Counted from the stretch's first letter, positions 12,360 to 27,300 are shown. The stretch is DNA of 64,000 bases from Ficedula albicollis (GCF_000247815.1 NC_021675.1:61801962-61865961), one strand, 5' to 3'. Program-made: numbers and translations. Notes: generated by a model from the sequence alone, not told the origin.

Positions 12360-14738
12360 GACTGAAAGAAAAAGCCCAGACTCGTGAAAGCACTGTATGT
12401 GTAGTCCCTGGGCAGATTCCAGGCCAAATCCTGACATCATTACCAATATTAATTGTATTTTTCCACACCAGCTACACCCAGGAATTTAAACAGGGATGTA
12501 CTGTGTCCCTAAAAATAACAAAATCAAGCTACCTGGCAAGTTCACAATAATTATATGTGTCTGTAGACCCTCTCCACATTGGTCAGCTTGGTAAAGTGAT
12601 AGAAATGCCACGTATTGAAAGGCATTTCGTTGAGAGGAGAGACATTGGAGAAGTTAAATTTGAAGACTCTAGACAATATTTAGACTTGTATTTATGTTGT
12701 CTAGACTGAAACTTGGGTAGGTTAAAGTAGTTTTTAAAAGCCTCAGGAAAAAAAATATTAATTTCAGAGAAAAAAAAATAAATTACTTTTTAAATAAGAT
12801 GGCATTTTATCCTCAAGGAGGTGTGTCACAAATCTCTCACTCCTCTAATAAAATCCAACTTTCATTTGCAATCTTTCTGCAGAGCTCCCCAAGCTACTGC
12901 ACAGAATAAGAGACATACAAAAGACAAAAGGAAAATTCCTCATGAACTTTTTATTCTGAGGCATGCTTTCAAACAAGGATGTCATATTCATTGGTGCCAA
13001 GGGTGATATAAGGTTCATAATGATCACCACCACAAATTATTCCTTAAATCAAAATGTGCTCTCATTTTCACCTGAGTAGCTGCTTTCTCCTTCAGTTCCA
13101 ATAAACCCTCTTTCCCCAACAACAGCAAATAGACTAATGAAAATGTGATTTTTCCTTAGGTAATTTTTCTTATTAATGTCTTTAGACCACCATGGCTAAT
13201 ATGTCATCATGATATGAACTCTAATAGATACACCACCAAAATAATGTGATCATGTCTGATTTTGTGACCATTAAATAGATAATTGGACAAGAATTACTCT
13301 GTCTACTTGAAGCTGCTGAACCAGGTCTTAAAGTTAGTTTGAGTGAACTTGAAATTTCTTCTCACTGTAATTTGATTCAGTCTTTGTTCTTTGCATGTCC
13401 AATGTTTTCAATACTCATAAAATTTACTTTCTTTTCCAGTGTGAGCAAAAAGTTTAATTGTTTTCTAAAGCTTTAACTTTTTTCAAGGGGAAACCTTTAA
13501 AAGCAAAAAAACCTGAAAGGCAGGAGCATAGTCCATGCCTGTACAAGGTGAGCAGGTAGAGCATGAAGGGTGCACCATCTACCCAAAGTACTCCAAGCAT
13601 ATTAAAGGTAAACAAAATTCAAAATAAATCACCACATTGTTTTTTTGGATGAGCCCAAAACTATGATTTTTCAGCAGGATTCTTTAATGTGTTTGAGCTG
13701 TCCTTTAATTGATGAGGTCTGGGAAGCAAAGTGGTGTCCTACCCACCTGTCTCAAAGTGACCAAAATCATCCTATACATTACATCCTTACTTACCTGCCC
13801 ATGCAGCGCTGCTGAAGTTCCTCAGAGGTGAGTTCCAGTCTGGAAAATATTGATACAGGCATTCTCTCTAGCAAGAGAATTCTACTTGGTTAAGTCAAAG
13901 CACTCCCTGAAGCTGCATTAACCTCAGCAGAGGTTTATTCAAAGGGGCAGCAAGGAGGAGAAATTTCATTTTTCACTATCATTAGAATGAAACAGTTCTG
14001 GCTTTCATCATCAGGATGAAACATATGAATGATACTGCATCCCAACGCCTTTCCTGCATAACTGAGAAGGAGTGAACAACCTGAATGTTTATTTTTTCTA
14101 TCAAAATAAAGCATTTCAATGGAGAGTAAAAGAATTATTTTGTTTACACCAAAAATGTTGACATTTTCAAGATCTGTTTGTAATCCACAAGGAGACAAAT
14201 GTCAAAATTGCCCAATGTCCTGTGAAATGGAACTTCTGCCCCCTCTGTCCTTTGCTTGAAGCAATGAGATATTATGTGTGAGAGGATGAATTAGTGTTCA
14301 TGTCCGTTCAGTCCTAGCTATCTACATTCAAGAAAAGTTTCACTTACTTCCAGTCATGATGACAACCCATGATTAGTTCCAGCTGCAGTGTTGACATCTG
14401 TCTACTGCAAACTGAGGAGACTGTCAGTTCACCCATTAGCAGCAATTCAGCTGGGTTTGAGTTCAGCATGGCAGCTTTAAACCAAAACAAGTGTTTCAAA
14501 ACCAGTTACAAAAGCTCATACACTCTATTCTCAAGATGCCATTGCAGTGAAGGACTGTCCTTGATATTTTGGAATGAACTTGGTCTTCAGATCTTTCCTG
14601 AAATGAGGCAAAGTTTCTTGCCTCTATTTCTTTTCAAATGGAAAATGTCTGCTCTGAAATCTCTTTGGCTTCCAATATTTTTACCCTACTATTAGCTCTT
14701 ACAGAATTTGAAAGTAGAAAGGAATACAAACTACTTAC
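12360..14738. other. Noncoding DNA
   Basis: No gene, RNA or mobile element was recognised. Short A runs lie near 12749-12777. A 21-base block at about 13831-13851 sits between an AG and a GTGAGT but is too short to call as an exon. Confidence 0.5.
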
Positions 14739-14829
14739 CTTGGATTCACTTGGACTTTTCTTGACTTTCGCACCTTTTAAAAATAACTTTGGACTTAGGA
14801 TATTTTTGGCAAGGCTTCTGAGGACCTGT
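14739..14829 (-). other. Candidate internal exon, gene not recognised
   Basis: Read on the minus strand, a pyrimidine-rich run ending TTTTCTGGCAG (CAG at 14830-14832) is followed by 91 bases. These end in AAG at 14739 and are followed by GTAAGT (14738-14733), a consensus donor. In one frame the block is open throughout and encodes 30 residues after one leading base: a mixed hydrophobic start, then a lysine-rich end (KGAKVKKSPSESK). It ends on a whole codon. A second frame is also open but meets a TGA near the donor. I do not recognise the protein. The block could be a coding exon of a gene spanning the window, a lncRNA exon, or chance. Confidence 0.22.
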
Positions 14830-17800
14830 CTGCCAGAAAAGAAAACAAAATTACTGATCTGGTGAGAAGCAGATGGATTATAAAAGGTACCTGGCAAGGA
14901 ATAGATGTGAAAATGAAGAGCAGAGAGTGAATCTCTGGTTGCAGTCTTTCAGGAAAGTGTTCCATTGACCGTGAGGATTACCAGAAAAAGGGTCCTCCAT
15001 TTCTTACATGCAGTAAATATTAATGTTTTCAGGAAATCAGGGATGACTTTTGCCCGAGGAAGTGGTTTCATACTACTGCACAGTGAAGTTTCTGCCCTCT
15101 CCTGGTTGGAGAAAATTATTTCCCAGTTCTTCCATGCCTCCTGGTTCTTGTGGCATCTCCAAGGCTGAACTCACACCACTGTCACACTCCCTGAACCCTC
15201 CCATCACCTTCATGCTGGCTAGCCCCTGGATCAGGGTGGGAGTAAATCTGCTACACAGCACTCACAGCAGGGAAGGGAACCCAAATGCCACCAACAGAGT
15301 GGATGGACACATAGGGACCAAGCCACACAGAGCTCCAAGTGTGAGCTCATGCTCTCATGTCACCTGTGGGAGCACTATAGGCACAGACCACAATGGACAG
15401 AACCTCTGTTTTCTTTCCTATGTGCACTCATCTTTGGAAAATTGCTGAGATAATAGCCCAATGAGCAACTTCTTTTCACAGAAATAAGCCCAGCACTATA
15501 TACCTGACTGATGATTTAAGGAAAGCTCAGTGACCTACCAAAATGGTAAGGCAGCTTTCACTTTGAAGAGCTGTTTCTGCCTATCCCAATTGAAATTCAT
15601 CATTCTCTTGGATTTTTCTAGAAGTCATTTATTGTTCAATAAGTTTAATAGTATACTTAGCTAAAAATCTGTAAAAGCTTTCAAGAATGCCTCTCTCCCT
15701 TATTTTCTAGCCAATGCCCTGCTTTGTCTCTGTCAACACGCCATGCTTGTTCTTGTGAGAACTTGCATTTTCCATGGTGCTCAGTTTGTGTGTTCACAGG
15801 TGTGCCACACCCATGCAACTGCTGCCATGCACTGTTTACATATGTTTGGTTCCCAGGAGTGGCTTTCGTGGGGATGCTGTCATCAGCAGAGGTTTTGCTG
15901 CAGATTTCAAAGCTGATACTTTTTATAGCCATGCAGCATACAAAATCCTCTGGTCCTGCGCTCAGACCTAGGGCTCCTGGAGGGTCAGGACCAAGGCTAA
16001 GTCTTAAATGGAGACATTGTGATGGGTGGACACAAGACATTTTAAGACACCTTTCTGAATTGGAGCTGTCTTAGCTCTGTTGCAAAGTAACCTGAATGTA
16101 ATTTTAATATTCTATTTTTGACAGTTAGGACCCTGATTCTGGTCTTACATGCACTGGTTTTATACCAGTGTGGTTTCATTTGCATCAATGGTCTTAGTCA
16201 CTGTACATAGGCACACTTCACTGAAACATGGCACAGAGTGGCAGGAATAATTGAAAAGTTTCTTAGGCATTGAATACCGGTGCCAACAGACACACTTTCC
16301 CTTTGCAAGGTGACCGTGGCTATTTTACAGCAAGTCAGAGCCAAGGCAAGGAAAAGCAGCACTGAGCAGAGGGAAGATGATGAAACATTAACGACAGAAG
16401 CATGTAGTTGGTACAAGGCATGAAGAGAGCTGCTTTGCTGTACAGGAGGGTCAGGAGAGCAGTGACATGGACACCTGGGGCATCAAGGATAAACCAATCC
16501 TCAGTGCTGGGCTGAGCCTCTGGGACCAGAGGACCATATCTGAGGGATTTGTCCTCCATGAACAGAGAGAGTTCTGGGAAATTACTTCACCACAGAGGGA
16601 TTTGTGCCATTCTGTCTTTCCCCCAGTTTTGCCTAACACAGGTAAATACAGTGCCATTGTACTGGCTAGAGGCTATGAGGGTACAGGAGAGGAAAAGTCA
16701 TACCTGCCTCCTACCAGCCCCACTGTAACACAATCAGTGTCCTCAAAGGCAGACTGAAAACCAGGGATCATCTTTTACTTCAGACTTACTTTAGCCATTT
16801 TAAGCCCCTGTCAACCTTTTAGAACAGGGATGGTTTTTTTCCTTTTTTTTTTTTTAACAAAGTGTAGAAATTCATGACTTGGATGTGAGATGCAGTGAAA
16901 CGATGAGTTATTCTAGCTTGATGGGTGTCACCAGAGCATCATGCACTGTGCTAATTTCTCAGCTTGTGAATAGACATATTTAGACTGACAGTTGAAAGTG
17001 GGCTGCAGATTCCACTTAAAACATGTTTTTCGTGCTGAGTAATAAGGGCTAAACACAAACCAATTCTGGCAGTTAAACTACGCACTTAAACCTTTCATAG
17101 TGTTGTCAAACACTATAATCCTTCAAAAATCTGAGTTTGAATAGCCTCAATATTTTATTTAATGAATTTTAAATCCTGTAATTACCATAATTAAGACACT
17201 CCTTTTGGATCATGTCAGTGTGCTGCTCAAAGAGAGAGAAAGCTGTAGGCAATTTTCACTAAAGATTTTCCTGAATGCAAATGATACATACGGCTCATTT
17301 TGAATTCTTTATGATATCATTTGGGGGAGCATTTTCTTAAATTGGTGTGGAAAGTCTGTAACACCATCCAAGGAAAAACTTAGATGGAAGGAGCCTTATT
17401 ATCTCCAAAACTGGCTCTTCCTGTGCTGGCTGTGCACCGAAGATGGATGTTTTGTTCAGCTGAGGAAGTCATGATGTAGTGGATAGGCTGCCCCGGTCTA
17501 GGCAACACCTCCATCCCACAAGAACCTCCATCCACATGCTCATTTCCTTTACCCTCATTTCCTTGGGCCTTGGATTCCAGGCCCATGCTACTGGATAAGG
17601 GCGCCTGGGGCGGTGGGATAGGTGGGAGGGGATTCTCCTGCCACCCCAAACAGAATCCCTTTCCCCTCCATTCCTAAGATCCCATTTTCTGCCTGCTGGT
17701 GAGAGTCCCTAATAGTTCTTAGCGTTTCTCCTGGGCTGAGCAGATGGCTGACCTGATCCCACCCCACAGAGCTGCTCTCCCTGGTGCCATCTGAGAGCAG

Positions 17801-18753
17801 CACCAGGCTCTGGCACTCCCTGGAATCCTGAATGTTTCTGTGGTATCCCTCTGGGTGACCACATCTTTTCTGCTGTGCAAGGAAGCAACTTCACTCCAAG
17901 TGGACACCATACCACACTTTCACGATGAGGGCAATGACCACCAATTGTGGAGAGCTTCAAGCTCATAGGAGCAAGTGTGACCACATCAACAGGTAGAAAA
18001 ATAGGGTTACTTGTGGCTCAGTGGCTATGGGCACCTAGTATTTAGCAGTTTAAAAGGTTTTACAGCAAACAAATCAATATCTCTGAGAGAAAATCCGACT
18101 TCACGCCCAAACCTGCAATTCCCAGCCTCATCAAAGGCATCTCCAAGGAAAGCACATGCAGCATGATGTACTAATACATTTGTACTAATAGCTGTAACTT
18201 GATATACCCCCAATGTAAATTAACACCATTCAAAGTACAATAGTCATTGGCTGATTTAATATAAATGGCTACAAGCTATGAAGCAGGAGTTTATACAGGA
18301 AGAAAAGGAATTTTTCTTTTCTAGGCATAATAGGAAATAAGGGATGTTTATATTTCGTGAGGAAGGTTACAATCAAAGTTAGTAGGGTATGAGAAAAAGT
18401 TCTTTAGCACTGTGTGATATTGAAACTTTAAACTGGTATTCCTTCACCTGTATTCTGCAGGTGAGATGAGTTGTCATTGCAACCAGCTCACAGTTTCCTA
18501 ATTAAGCAAAAATTATTTAACACGTTTTTCCTACAGTGAAGATTTGTAGTGAAGCTGGATGAGTAAGTGGCCAAATCTCATGAGCTTTCAGTGCCCATCT
18601 AAGTCTTAAAGTACAGTTAAAGCTTTATGCCCTAAAGATATATTCTCAGCCCCTAACTGTTGAATTGCACTTTTTTATTTTGACTTAAAATTGTAAACAA
18701 CATAGAAATGAAAAATGCTAAGTGAGTATGTCTGTAGATAAATAGCCTTTTCA
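14830..18753. other. Noncoding DNA
   Basis: Overlapping ORFs on both strands at 15050-16074 (up to 132 codons) and 17380-17984 lie in GC-richer patches. They show no conserved domain or preferred strand. A T run lies at 16841-16855. No other element is supported. Confidence 0.55.
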
Positions 18754-18985
18754 AAGAATCCTAGAATTTTTTGGGTTGGAAAGGACCTTAAAGATAATCT
18801 AGTTCCAACCCCCATGCCATGGGCAGGGACACCTTCCACTAGATCAGGTTGCTCAAAGTCTCATCCAAAATGACCTTGAAGACTTCCAGGCTTGCATTAT
18901 CCACAGCTTCTTCTCTGGACAGCCTGTTCCAACGTCTCATGAGCCTTTTAACCCAGTTTCTGTTACCAGTTTGCCTCCTTTCTAA
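18754..18985 (-). mobile_element. CR1 LINE 3'-end fragment
   Basis: On the plus strand the fragment begins with AGAATCCTAGAAT followed by GGGTTGGAAAGGACCTTAAA, AGTTCCAACCCCC, GCCATGGGCAGGGACACCTT and CCACTAGATCAGGTTGCTCA. This is the reverse complement of the avian CR1 3' end. Similarity fades after the region matching the usual CTGTTCCA block near 18925. The fragment is 5'-truncated, as most CR1 copies are, and diverged. No reverse transcriptase coding sequence remains. Confidence 0.93.
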
Positions 18986-21900
18986 GTGAAACCAAATTTA
19001 ATCAAAGAAAAAGACAATCAAGGATATCAAGGGTGAAAAACTGTAGTCTTACTGATTTAGGTGAAGTTAAACTGAGTCGTAACTAAATATGCCTCTGTCA
19101 TGAAAAGAATGAAAGATGTTTCATTTATCCCAAAGAAGGATTTTAAAAACCATTTCATTCACTTTTATTTTCATCCAGAAAATTTATTTTTTGTCTGTGG
19201 TTAAAATCCTTTACTTCAGGGTATGCTTCCTACAATATATCCTATTTCTCAGGTGCTGGAGGCAAACCCTGGGGAGTATTATTCCTTACTTAGTGTGTGC
19301 CAGACCATATTTGACACAGTCCATTACACTGACACAAGATTTATCCTTCTGATAAAAGAAGCAAAATCTTCAGCTGGGCAAACAGACTTTGATAGCTCTT
19401 CAGAATGAAAAATATCTGGTTTTTAAAACTCCTCTAGTATTCACAAGCCCAGAGGATGTGTTTGTGGTGCCTGTGCTAGCATTAAGGTCTCATTTAAAAG
19501 CCCAAAGAAAGGCAAATGATTGTATTAGCTGTATCTCCAGGCCAGTTACAGAGGTACTGATTACTTGCCATATCTTCCACAGACAGCAGGAACTTCCCCC
19601 TGCAAAGCAGATGCTCTAATTTAAGAGGGGTCTGTCTCTCTGCTTAAGAGATTACTCTGTTGAAAGGAAGTCTCTGCTAGAGAAAATATTTCTTCTTAAA
19701 GCAGTATTACCCAAAAGAATCCAGATGCAAAGCCTGAAGTGCCCAACTATAAATGAAATAGCATAAATATCAATAACATTATCAATGTTAGATAATAGAA
19801 GAGTTGAAAAGTTGATGTTAAGAATAAATATTGAAAGAGGATATTTCACAAGTGTTCCAAAGTGGTTTCAATTTCATTTAAAATGAAAAATAATATTTTT
19901 CTAAATTCCCTTCTAAACCTATTACCTTTTTTAATTTAAGTGACATCTATGGTCACATTCAAGGTAAAACAGCACCATTGCACTAGGACTGAGAGCAGAG
20001 GTCAAAGCCAATAAAAGGACATATTTTGGACATGCGTGACCAATAAACCACTTGATTCACTGCAATTGTTTGCATGTAGTTACCAAATTTGCAATTAGTT
20101 ACCCAGTTATTTGCATTTGGTTAAAGAACAGAGCATTTTCAGACAGATCTCCACTTGAATACCCAGAGCTGTGGATTCCATCTTCTTGCTACAGTCATTG
20201 CTTTCCATTATCAGTTTACAACATGGTTTGTTTTCCTTTAGTGTTAAAAATAATTCCTTAGTTTTCTCTACTTCTGATCTTGTTACCAAATAAGAAAGTC
20301 TCTTAGCAAACAACAATATCAATTCGTGTCACTTCTTGGAAATTGCAGAGAGATCACTCCTAAATTTTAATTTTGACAATATTTTGTAAGCTTTCCATTG
20401 TAACAATCTTTTCAGCTCTAAAATAATTTTTATGTTCATTTTTTAAAAAAGTAATTATACCCAAATTTTTCAGTATCTTCTTTGAAGTGAAGATCATGGA
20501 GCAAGATGTGGTATTTCACTAGGACTAGTCATACTGAAATCACACAGCTCAAGACTTTGGGATCTTACCTCTTGATTCAGACTAACTTTTCTCTCTAATT
20601 TCAATAGTTGTGCCTTTCTAGGACATAGTCTCCTGTTTTGTCTTTTCCATTCCAGTTCTGTTCACTTCATTTGAAGATTTTTTGTATGAAATGTTTTGCT
20701 GAATAGTGCAGGGCAAATTACCAGGCAATATTTCTCTGCCCTAATTAATTTATTTTCCATTTTTTCAAGCCTTTCACGACCCACAGAAAATTTCAACAAT
20801 CATTCTATATCTATATTTATATGTTAGACCAAGTCAAAATTTCTTCTAGTTTCAAAGACTTGGTCTTCTTGTATCTGATTTTAATTGACTTTTTTTACCT
20901 GTTATTTCACAAAACATTTAGTTCATAATTCAGAATTTCCGTAGAGTATTGGTCTTGAATTAGATGAGCAAATACCCTTAAGAATTATACACATTTTAAC
21001 AGACGTTGATCTCACATATATAAATGTGGCAAAATGGTGCATCACTCAACACCTATTTGCTCAGAAGTGTAGACTAAGTTTGAAAATCTTCTTTCCTTTA
21101 TTCCTTAATTGATCACATTTTACATCAGCATTTTCACTGTTTTCCCTGAGACTAATGTTGAATGCTACTAAATGTTACTAAATACCCATCAGTGATCAAG
21201 ATTTCCCACATAATTTGTTTTGGGGCAGGGGAAAAGCCTTGATGCAAGATGTCACTGCCTTTTGAAAAGCTGGAGTAACTGGGTTTGACTTGTAAAGACA
21301 CAGAAGAGAGACATGGAGAGGAAATCTCCTGTGAGGTTTGCATATGAAAATTACTTGCTTTGGTTCTAATTCTCTGTTTATTCCATTTTAACATACCTAG
21401 CATCTTGATTATCAGCTTTACACACTGTTTGGCTTATCTAAAGGCTCAATGCAATCACACAAAATAGCTTATTCTGTGTAGTCCATAGTAACATTGTGCA
21501 GCTAAACCTTAGCTAATTCAGCTTTGTGAGGGAAAATCCCAATTAGAACACAGTAGTTATGAGTATTCACTGTTGGTTTGGATGCTCTGGATTTATCTTC
21601 TCAAAATGTCTCATATCCCTTTGAGGTACACACCACTGTGGGCAGAACTGCACGGGACCTTATGGCATGGACAGTTCACCACTGTCTGTTTAGAGGCTTG
21701 CTTCACCTCCTTCTGGTATAGGAAACCCCCTTTAGGACCCCAAAATATGTTCAAATATGTTCAAATTGCGAAATCATACCTGTTGTACGCCTTTTATCCC
21801 AACATTTCCAAATTATCAGGGTTTTTTTTAATAATGAAAAAAAAAAATAATTTGAGCAATTCTTCCAACATCTGGTACTTAAGGCAGCCTTGTGGCAACT

Positions 21901-24138
21901 CATAGATAAGGTGAACATAAAAACATCTGACCATTTCCAGAGGATGCTAATGCCTTTCTATTGCTCTTGCTCATAGGGGCTTCCAGGCTATACATGATCA
22001 CTATTTAATTCCCCTGCAATGAGACCTGATGGAGTATTTGTGCAGAGTAAGGCAGTAGGTGACTGTTCATGACTCCATCTCCCTCCTCACTGACCTCCCT
22101 TGCTCCCTGCTGCTATTCACTGTATTTTTTCATCATTTTCTCCTTTCTGTCTCTGTAGTTCTTCCTGCCAGACCAATTCAGCACCCATCAACTCTCCCCA
22201 GGGCTGTCCTGGCCAGCAAATGTTTGTTTTGTTCTGAGGATTTTCTCTGTTGTGTCTAATACCTGGCAGAAAGGAGAAGCTGTGCTTTTTAAAAGTAGAA
22301 TTGAAGCACTGTCCAAACACAGCTCCCAGGCACAACCCAAACCATAAGCAAATCAATAGGACTTCTCATTTGTTCACATGATTACAATTAAATATATCCC
22401 TTAATGATCCCCTGGATGGGTGCCAAAAGACAGCAGTAAACTGAGTTGGGATCCCAGAAATTACATTCCTTTTACTGAGGCAAAATCACCCTTTGTATTT
22501 GCAGATGACACACTCTCTAGTGCAGGCAAAGACACGTAATCAAGCCACGTACAATGGGGAGTCTTTTATTTACATTTCTGTGAGTATGGTCCTTCACAAT
22601 GCAATTAAAAAATAAATGAAAGAGAGAAATCCAAAAGAAGCAATGGCTTGGCACCTTTGCTGCAAAATATTCCTTACTGCTGAACATGGTGGCTGAGCTC
22701 TCAGGTTACATCACATCAAAGGCTCTCTAAAGAAACAGCTCAGCTGCATGAAGATCTTAACAATTAGAACAGAAAAGGAGAGACAACAGATTCTGGGGGG
22801 AAAAAAAGGGAGACAAATTGAGTTCTGATGAAAAGTCAAACTAAGAATTAATAAGTAAGGATGTGATACAGTCCTAAGAAACAGCAATTCTGATTTCTTC
22901 TTTGCTGCAGTACAGAAGCACCTTCCAAGAGCATATTAGATGGTGAACCAAGGCTTTTATGAGTGCTTCAGCTGCCTCCTCATTCTGTCCTCGAGCGAAA
23001 AACAGGCACACTCTAATGTTCAGTTTGGTAAACTTCAGGGAAATTCTGCCTCATATTTCCAGCAGAAAGAAAGGAATGACCAGTCTGGAATGGAATGATG
23101 CCTGGTCATCCTACACAGTGACAAAACTCTGCCTGGGTGCTGCAGGTCTCAGTCTTGTGCTCCTCCATGGTCATTTCCAGCCCAGGCTGCCTTCGTGGGG
23201 GTGGCACAGCAGGATGGCAGCTCACAGGGATTTCCAGCCTTAGCCAGACTTATAAAATACCTTTCCAGCTGGGACTTCTCTGCTTTAAGTAGAAAAGGGA
23301 CACATTATGGGGTAGAACTAAGTGGTTCTGTACTTGTATTAGAGAAAATCCGATAAAGAAGGTGGCCTGGGGACAGACCTGAAAGTGATGCAGTAAGTAA
23401 TAGCCTTTGATGTCAAGGGCAATGTCAGCTTGGGTCAGTCAAGAGAAGAAGCTCTATAGAGGAGAAGCCATAATCTTCATCCAAAATTTTTCCTATTATA
23501 TAATCTAAGATTTTATGTCAATTATTTATTTTCCAGGATTAGAGTCTAGACAAAGAACACTGCATTCTACCTTTAAAAGTCTCAGAAATTGTTTCAGTTC
23601 TCTTACTCCCTCCACAGCTGAGATGTTTTCCTTAGGGATATCCCTCCAAAATGCCTACAAGTTTTATGTCATAGGCAGCATGTTAATGCACTCATCCTCT
23701 CACTAAATTCACTGCTTTTCCTCTACTGGGAGATGATTTGCATTTGTCTTCTCAAAAACGTTTTTCATATTTTGATTATGAGCCAGCCTTCCAATATGTG
23801 TGACACTAACATTTCCCTCCTGAAACACGATTTTTCTGATTTTTGATTTCATGTTCCTTTACTACAACTTGCTATCTTTGTCATTTTAAAGTTTCTCCCT
23901 TCTCATTAGCCTTTTCTCTGTTCCCCACATATCTCTGGTTGCCTTATCAAAATATTGACAAAATGCTTTCGAAGAACCTGGCAGATGTTCAATGCATCCT
24001 GACACATAATTCTCCTGGCAGGTATCTACACAGTTTAAATCCTTTCTTCCTACCTTCTTCCTATTTGGGATGAATCAGAGATATTTTCTAAAGAGCCCCA
24101 TCCTCCTGAACTTTTTTTAGTATCTTATTATGAATCCT
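18986..24138. other. AT-rich noncoding DNA
   Basis: This is about 5 kb with no gene. Minor structure includes a 10-bp direct repeat at 21743-21762, and a T8 run near 21822 with an A10 run near 21839 that could pair. ORFs are short and unremarkable. Confidence 0.55.
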
Positions 24139-24355
24139 AATAAAGAGAGGTCACACCTACTTATCCTCTCTCTTTATCTCTGCCTCTACAACTGGCCCCA
24201 AGTGAATATGTGCATATATGTTGACAGAAAGTAATGTACCAGGCAACAATAAAGAGAGGTCACACCTACTTATCCTCTCTCTTTATCTCTGCCTCTACAA
24301 CTGGCCCCAAGTGAATATGTGCATATATGTTGACAGAAAACAATGTACCAGGCAA
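24139..24355 (+). repeat. 109-bp tandem duplication
   Basis: Copies at 24139-24247 and 24248-24355 abut directly. Each begins AATAAAGAGAGGTCACACCT and ends ACCAGGCAA. The only clear difference is AAAGTAATG versus AAAACAATG near the end. Confidence 0.95.
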
Positions 24356-27300
24356 TATATTTTATCCAATTTCCATGCTGAACATCTCAAGGCAAGGTAA
24401 ATCCCTTTACACGATCATTCCACAGATATAAATTATTTTAGCACATCTGTTGTTCTGACACTGCAGGACTTCATGTTTGAATCCCTTGATTTTTTTAATG
24501 TCTTTTGTGCCCTTAATCTCATTTTTCAGAAATTGTGAAATAATATGGAGGGAGACATTGTTAAAGAAAGAATCTAATTTGAGCTTTTTTTCATATGTCA
24601 TTGGGTAGAAATTATTTATATTCTAAAATTTTATTTTATATTTTACTTTCATATTAAGTGGTCGTTGTGGAGAAAAGCAGAGAGTACATTGATGTGGTTA
24701 CACACACATCTAAGAGTGTGGGCTGTGCTTTCTGCCTGTCTGCAGCAGCACTGGAATGCCTCTATCCTTCTCTGGGGCTAGCAAGTAAATCCATGTATTC
24801 CAGTATGTTCCACGTGGGATAGCTGACAGCAGTGTCTGACCAGGGGCACTCGAGAGCTGGAGACTCTCACTCACTGCTTTTCCTGCTCTCTCCCACAGAT
24901 GCCAAATGATGGGCCAGACCCTCAGCTGGGCTCAGCACATGAGCCTCAGGTTCAGCATTTTAAAGGATGACAGAAACACTTTAAGTCAGATGAGCCCTCT
25001 AAACAAAACCTTTTCTTTTCCTTTTTTATTTTTTTAAATTGCTTACAGCAGCCTATGTCACACACACAAATACTTTATATGATTGAGTCCTCTGTGGCCC
25101 AAAGATGAATAGACTCATATTTGAAAAAAAACAGGAAGAATGTTTTTTAACCCCATGTCCTATTGCTGTAGATAATTTACATGCAACTTGCTATCTTTTG
25201 CAGGATAGTAACACTAAACTCTTTAAAGAAAGGTGTATTTTGGAACCAGTACTGAATCACAAACAGATCAAAAGTTGAGGTCAGGACTACAGGTGATCAT
25301 AGCAATCAGTTTCAGAGCTGGAGATTAATACAAAATCACCAAAAAAAGGATCCACAATGGAAAAATTTTCTTCTGACCAGAGTATCAAGGGCACAGTTTG
25401 AGACACCTCTTGTCAGTTATCCTAAAGAATGAGGAAAGCTCTTCTATTTAGCAAGCAGAAAAGCGTGTCTGAAGAGCAGCAAGCTGGCAGGGCAGAACAG
25501 AGAATATGCCCAGACAGAACTGAGAGGAACCTGGTTAGCTTGTCCCAGAGTCAGAGTGGTCCCTGATTAATTATTTAGGTTAAGTAAGCTGAAGGAAAAT
25601 TCTTTAGATATGTCTGGTTTGAATTTGTAGTGGAGAAACTCGGAGCTCTTAGGCACAGCTGGTATCCCTGTACGGTGAATCACCAGAAGGGCTGGAGAAA
25701 ATATGTTTCTTTCTGTGTACAGGCTGATGATGTTAAAGTAAAAATTAACAAGGGTGCTTACATGGATAGAAGTAGAGTTCAGATTTTGGTGAAGCTCGGT
25801 GTTTTTAAATTGTCTAGCTCAAAAGGCTCTTTTTTTCCACCTGGAATTCTAAAAACATAAAAATACAATACAAACGCTATTGTGGTTAGTCTACCATCAT
25901 TATAATAGTAAAGAAGGAGCTTCAGATATATGCAAAAGCACTTGAATTTTCCTGTTCCATTCCTTCTTACCCTGCCCAAATAAACCTGATGACTGTATTT
26001 TAACCTTAAAAGGCACATGTACAATATAAAATCCTTCCTAAAAAAAACCATTTAAATTCCAAACCAACACATAACTGAATAATTCCAGCAATAGAGTCAA
26101 GCATGTGCTTCATTGATAGATCAGGTTTCTAATGAAGAACAGTTGTTTATGTTATCTTATCATAAAATGCCATTTTCTGCTGGTAATAAATAAATATCCC
26201 CTGACAAGCTTCCAAACTGCACTTGGATAGCAGTTATTTCACAAATGCACCCAACTCATACTTAAGCAAATTTACAGAGACACATTCATGTTTTCACTTG
26301 ACAGCAAATAATATTTACATACCATGTCAAGATAACTTTCTACAAATATTCTTGTTTACTAGTCAAACCTGCAGGTAAAAACTTTGTTCAAGTGGTTGGT
26401 CTGGCAACATAATTTGGCACTCTATATCTATTAACTTGTGTTTCTGCTTTTGCACAAACAAGATTTGCCACAGATCACTGGTTCAAACAAGGAGCCTAAA
26501 TGAAGTATCTCAAATTAAGTTTGAATTGATTTACATCGTAAACCAATGAACCAGCAAATTTTCTTGTGTGCATTTCCGTGTGCAGAACTAAAATACTTAC
26601 AGCAGATACTGTCATACTGGCAATTAGGGGCATTGCATGAGGAAGACCAATTTCCTCATTTGTTTTCACTTCTCGTTTTGGAGGAGGAAGAAGCACCTGA
26701 CATCCCCCCCTCTTTATTTTCTGCTAAACTCATCCAGGCTAAAAGCATTCAATCTTACAAAATATCCACATGAAATAGCTACTTAAGGAATATAAAATCT
26801 ATATCAAGGAAGGGACATTAATTTATTAACATCTAGTTTCAGTATAATAAATGCATAACTATGGTGTTTTTAAGGAAAGGCATGCTTCTGCTCGCTTTTT
26901 TAATGGAGTAATCAGTCCATTTTCAGTTCTGTCACCGAAGGGAGTAAATTTAGCAGACAAAAACATATAGTGGAAAATAGAACTATGTAAACTGAAAATG
27001 CTGATGTGATGCTTTGAAGCCTTCTGTGTTATTTTGAGAGTATCTGTGCATGCCACAGTCCAAATATCCCACTAGCATGTCATAGAAATATTTGAACTCT
27101 CTGCTTAATAAAGAAAAGCAGAGACAGGCTGTTGTTGAGGGTTTGTGCTTAGGAGAGCATGTCCTTGTATGTAAGCACGTGTGTGTTTTCATGTGTGTTT
27201 CTTTCTTCTGTGGAGATTATGAGCTGTGCAGGAATAGAGTGCTTAATTGAAAAGATAACAAATGATGAAGCAGCTGTTAAGTATGGCACAAAAATTGCTC

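Noticed and set aside
13831..13851. Possible micro-exon between GCAG and GTGAGT
   Set aside because: At about 21 bases it is too short to support without transcript data.
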